Source of the DNA: Bacillota bacterium
GTDB lineage: Bacteria > Bacillota > Clostridia > Christensenellales > Aristaeellaceae
Reading direction: 5' to 3'
Assembly: GCA_023435435.1 (NCBI GenBank)
Contig: JAEYRW010000121.1
Span: forward strand, 1 to 7,794
Length of the DNA: 7,794 nucleotides
The notes below the pieces were generated by a model, which did no database searches, was not told the origin of the DNA, and saw only the letters and a program-made list of their open reading frames with translations. A program made the position numbers and the translations under genes. Below are positions 6,243 to 7,794 of this stretch, piece after piece. Each line of letters opens with the position of its first letter. The first letter of the stretch is position 1.

Positions 6243-7762
6243 AATACCTGGTAGGCATCGACATCGGCACGTCGGGAACCAAGTCCATCGTCGCGGACGA
6301 GACCGGAAAGGTCGTCGCCTCGGCGCTTAGGACGTACCCGCTTCACACGCCCCGGCCAGGCTGGGCGGAGCAGGACCCAGCCGACTGGTGGCGCGCGGTG
6401 GTTGAGACCCTTCAGGAGATCATGCCCAAGGTGGACAAATCCGCGCTTGCGGGCGTGAGCTTTTCCGGGCAGATGCACGGGCTCGTTGCGCTCGACCGGG
6501 ACGACGGGGTGATCCGCCCGGCCATGCTCTGGTGCGACCAGCGCACCCAGAAGCAGTGCGACTGGATCACGGAAAAGGCGGGCGGACTTGAAAGTCTGCT
6601 CACTTATACCAACAACCAGATGCTCACGGGCTACACCGGCGGCAAGATTCTTTGGCTCAGGGATGAGGAGCCGGAGAACTTCGCGAAAATGGTGCGCTTC
6701 ACCTGCCCCAAGGACTACATACGCGGTCAGCTCACCGGGAATGTGGCCATCGACGTGTCCGACGCGTCCGGCACGGGTTTTTTTGACACCAAAAACCGGA
6801 CGTGGTCAAAATCGCTCATTGAGATCGCGGGCCTCGACTTCTCCATTTTCCCCGAGGTCCACGAGTCCACGGAGTTTGCGGGCGCCGTCACGGCGGAGGC
6901 CGCGAAATTGACCGGGCTTCCCGAAGGCCTGCCCGCCTACTTCGGCGGCGGCGACGCGGTGATTCAGGCGGTGGGTTCGGGGCTGGTTGTGCCGGGCACG
7001 CTGGGCGTCGTCGTCGGCACGGCGGGCAACGTGTCCATGGGGCTCGACCACTTCTACGACAATCCCAAGGGCACCCTCCAGATGTTCTGCTCCAACGAGC
7101 CGGGTTCCTACATGACCTTCGGCTGCACGCTCACGGCGGGCGGCGCGTACCAGTGGTACCGCGACACGCTGTGTGAAAACGCGGTCCGCGAGGCCAAGGA
7201 GACCGGGAAGCACGTCTATGCGCTCATGGACGGCGACGCCGCCTCGTCCGCACCCGGTGCCGGCGGCGTCATCTTCGCGCCCTACCTCACCGGCGAGCGC
7301 GCCCCCTATCCCGATCCCAACGCCCGGGCGGTGTTTTACGGGCTCACCCTCGGCACCAGGCGCGGCGACGTTACCCGCGCGCTCATGGAGGGCGTGACCT
7401 ATTCCATGAAGCAGGTGGCGGACGTAATCGGCAATTTTGCGCCCTGCGAGAAGGTCTATGTCTCCGGCGGCGGTTCCTCCTCCAAGCTTTGGCGGCAGAT
7501 GTTCTCCGACATCTTCGACCTGCCCGTCTATACCATGTCGGCCGCCAGCGAAGGCGGTGCCTATGGCGCCGTGATGGTGGCAGGCGTGGGCGCGGGTGTC
7601 TGGAAAAACCTCGCCGAGGCCATCCAGATCCTCAAGGTCGAAACCGAGGTCAGGCCCAACGAGGAAAACCAGACCCAGTACCGGAAGGCCTACGCCCTCT
7701 ACGGAGACCTTTATCCCACCCTCAAACCCCTCTTCGACAAGAGCGCTGGGTACGGGTGGTAG
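6239..7762 (+). CDS. xylB: Xylulokinase (FGGY carbohydrate kinase)
   Basis: It probably phosphorylates D-xylulose with ATP to xylulose 5-phosphate, feeding xylose into the pentose-phosphate pathway in the cytosol. The 507-residue protein is complete and near the normal 490-510. The N-terminal FGGY domain begins with the phosphate-binding GIDIGTSGTKS (6-16, with Asp8). It continues with PGWAEQDPADWW (40-51), the substrate-loop SGQMHG (76-81) and WCDQRT (98-103). The C-terminal domain starts near GGGDA, with Asp239 as the presumed catalytic base, followed by GTAGN, a LTAGGA segment and the adenine-side VSGGGSSSKLWRQ motif. MHG and WxDQR fit xylulokinase better than glycerol or rhamnulose kinase, but FGGY specificity is hard to read from sequence alone. 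Its ATG overlaps the plsY stop as ATGA, so it is the last operon member. No xylose isomerase, transporter or regulator is nearby, which is unusual for xylB. Confidence 0.88.
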   Translation: MKYLVGIDIGTSGTKSIVADETGKVVASALRTYPLHTPRPGWAEQDPADWWRAVVETLQEIMPKVDKSALAGVSFSGQMHGLVALDRDDGVIRPAMLWCDQRTQKQCDWITEKAGGLESLLTYTNNQMLTGYTGGKILWLRDEEPENFAKMVRFTCPKDYIRGQLTGNVAIDVSDASGTGFFDTKNRTWSKSLIEIAGLDFSIFPEVHESTEFAGAVTAEAAKLTGLPEGLPAYFGGGDAVIQAVGSGLVVPGTLGVVVGTAGNVSMGLDHFYDNPKGTLQMFCSNEPGSYMTFGCTLTAGGAYQWYRDTLCENAVREAKETGKHVYALMDGDAASSAPGAGGVIFAPYLTGERAPYPDPNARAVFYGLTLGTRRGDVTRALMEGVTYSMKQVADVIGNFAPCEKVYVSGGGSSSKLWRQMFSDIFDLPVYTMSAASEGGAYGAVMVAGVGAGVWKNLAEAIQILKVETEVRPNEENQTQYRKAYALYGDLYPTLKPLFDKSAGYGW

Positions 7763-7777
7763 GAACGGAGGGAACGC

Positions 7778-7794
7778 CGGGGGCGCTGCCCCCG
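7778..7794. repeat. GC-rich hairpin after xylB, cut by the window end
   Basis: CGGGGGC (7778-7784) and GCCCCCG (7788-7794) form a perfect 7-bp stem with a GCT loop, starting 15 nt after the TAG stop. It resembles the first hairpin after ppdK in composition and in distance from the stop codon, so both may be copies of one intergenic repeat. A T tract, if any, would lie beyond the window, so it could instead be the operon terminator. Confidence 0.55.

Noticed and set aside
1..7794. CRISPR array, tRNA, rRNA, insertion sequence, phage or toxin-antitoxin genes
   Set aside because: I saw no spaced direct repeats, no tRNA-like cloverleaf, no transposase or integrase motifs and no room between genes. 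The window is core chromosomal content.

Overview
The window is a compact, GC-rich stretch of bacterial chromosome (roughly 60-65% G+C by eye). It carries five complete protein genes and almost no spare DNA. The gene content suggests a high-GC member of the Clostridia: a pyruvate,phosphate dikinase of the Clostridium symbiosum type, and a radical-SAM-like DUF512 protein directly followed by der and plsY, an arrangement familiar from Firmicutes. That assignment is inference from gene family and order; no rRNA or other direct taxonomic marker is present.

Layout: positions 1-145 are non-coding. They hold homopolymer runs that can fold as a terminator on the minus strand, followed by a pair of GC-rich hairpins just beyond the end of ppdK. 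ppdK fills 146-2788 on the minus strand. A 181-bp divergent control region (2789-2969) contains a recognisable promoter for each direction and a perfect 13-bp inverted repeat wrapped around the rightward -35 box. To the right, four plus-strand genes follow with gaps of 2 and 7 nt and then a 4-nt overlap, so they are very probably one operon: a PDZ/radical-SAM-like DUF512 protein (2970-4265), the ribosome-assembly GTPase Der (4268-5596), the membrane glycerol-3-phosphate acyltransferase PlsY (5604-6242) and a xylulokinase-type sugar kinase (6239-7762). The window stops inside a GC-rich hairpin that resembles the one after ppdK.

Functions: the operon mixes ribosome biogenesis (Der), the first acylation step of phospholipid synthesis (PlsY), a conserved Fe-S protein of unknown function (DUF512) and pentose entry into the pentose-phosphate pathway (XylB). 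PPDK, transcribed away from it, interconverts pyruvate and phosphoenolpyruvate using ATP/AMP and pyrophosphate. A shared control point in the 181-bp spacer is plausible but not shown.

I found no new multi-gene system, mobile element, CRISPR array, tRNA or rRNA. The most noteworthy items are the inverted repeat in the divergent promoter region, the matching hairpin elements after the genes at both ends of the window, the sugar kinase translationally coupled to plsY, and the uncharacterised DUF512 protein.
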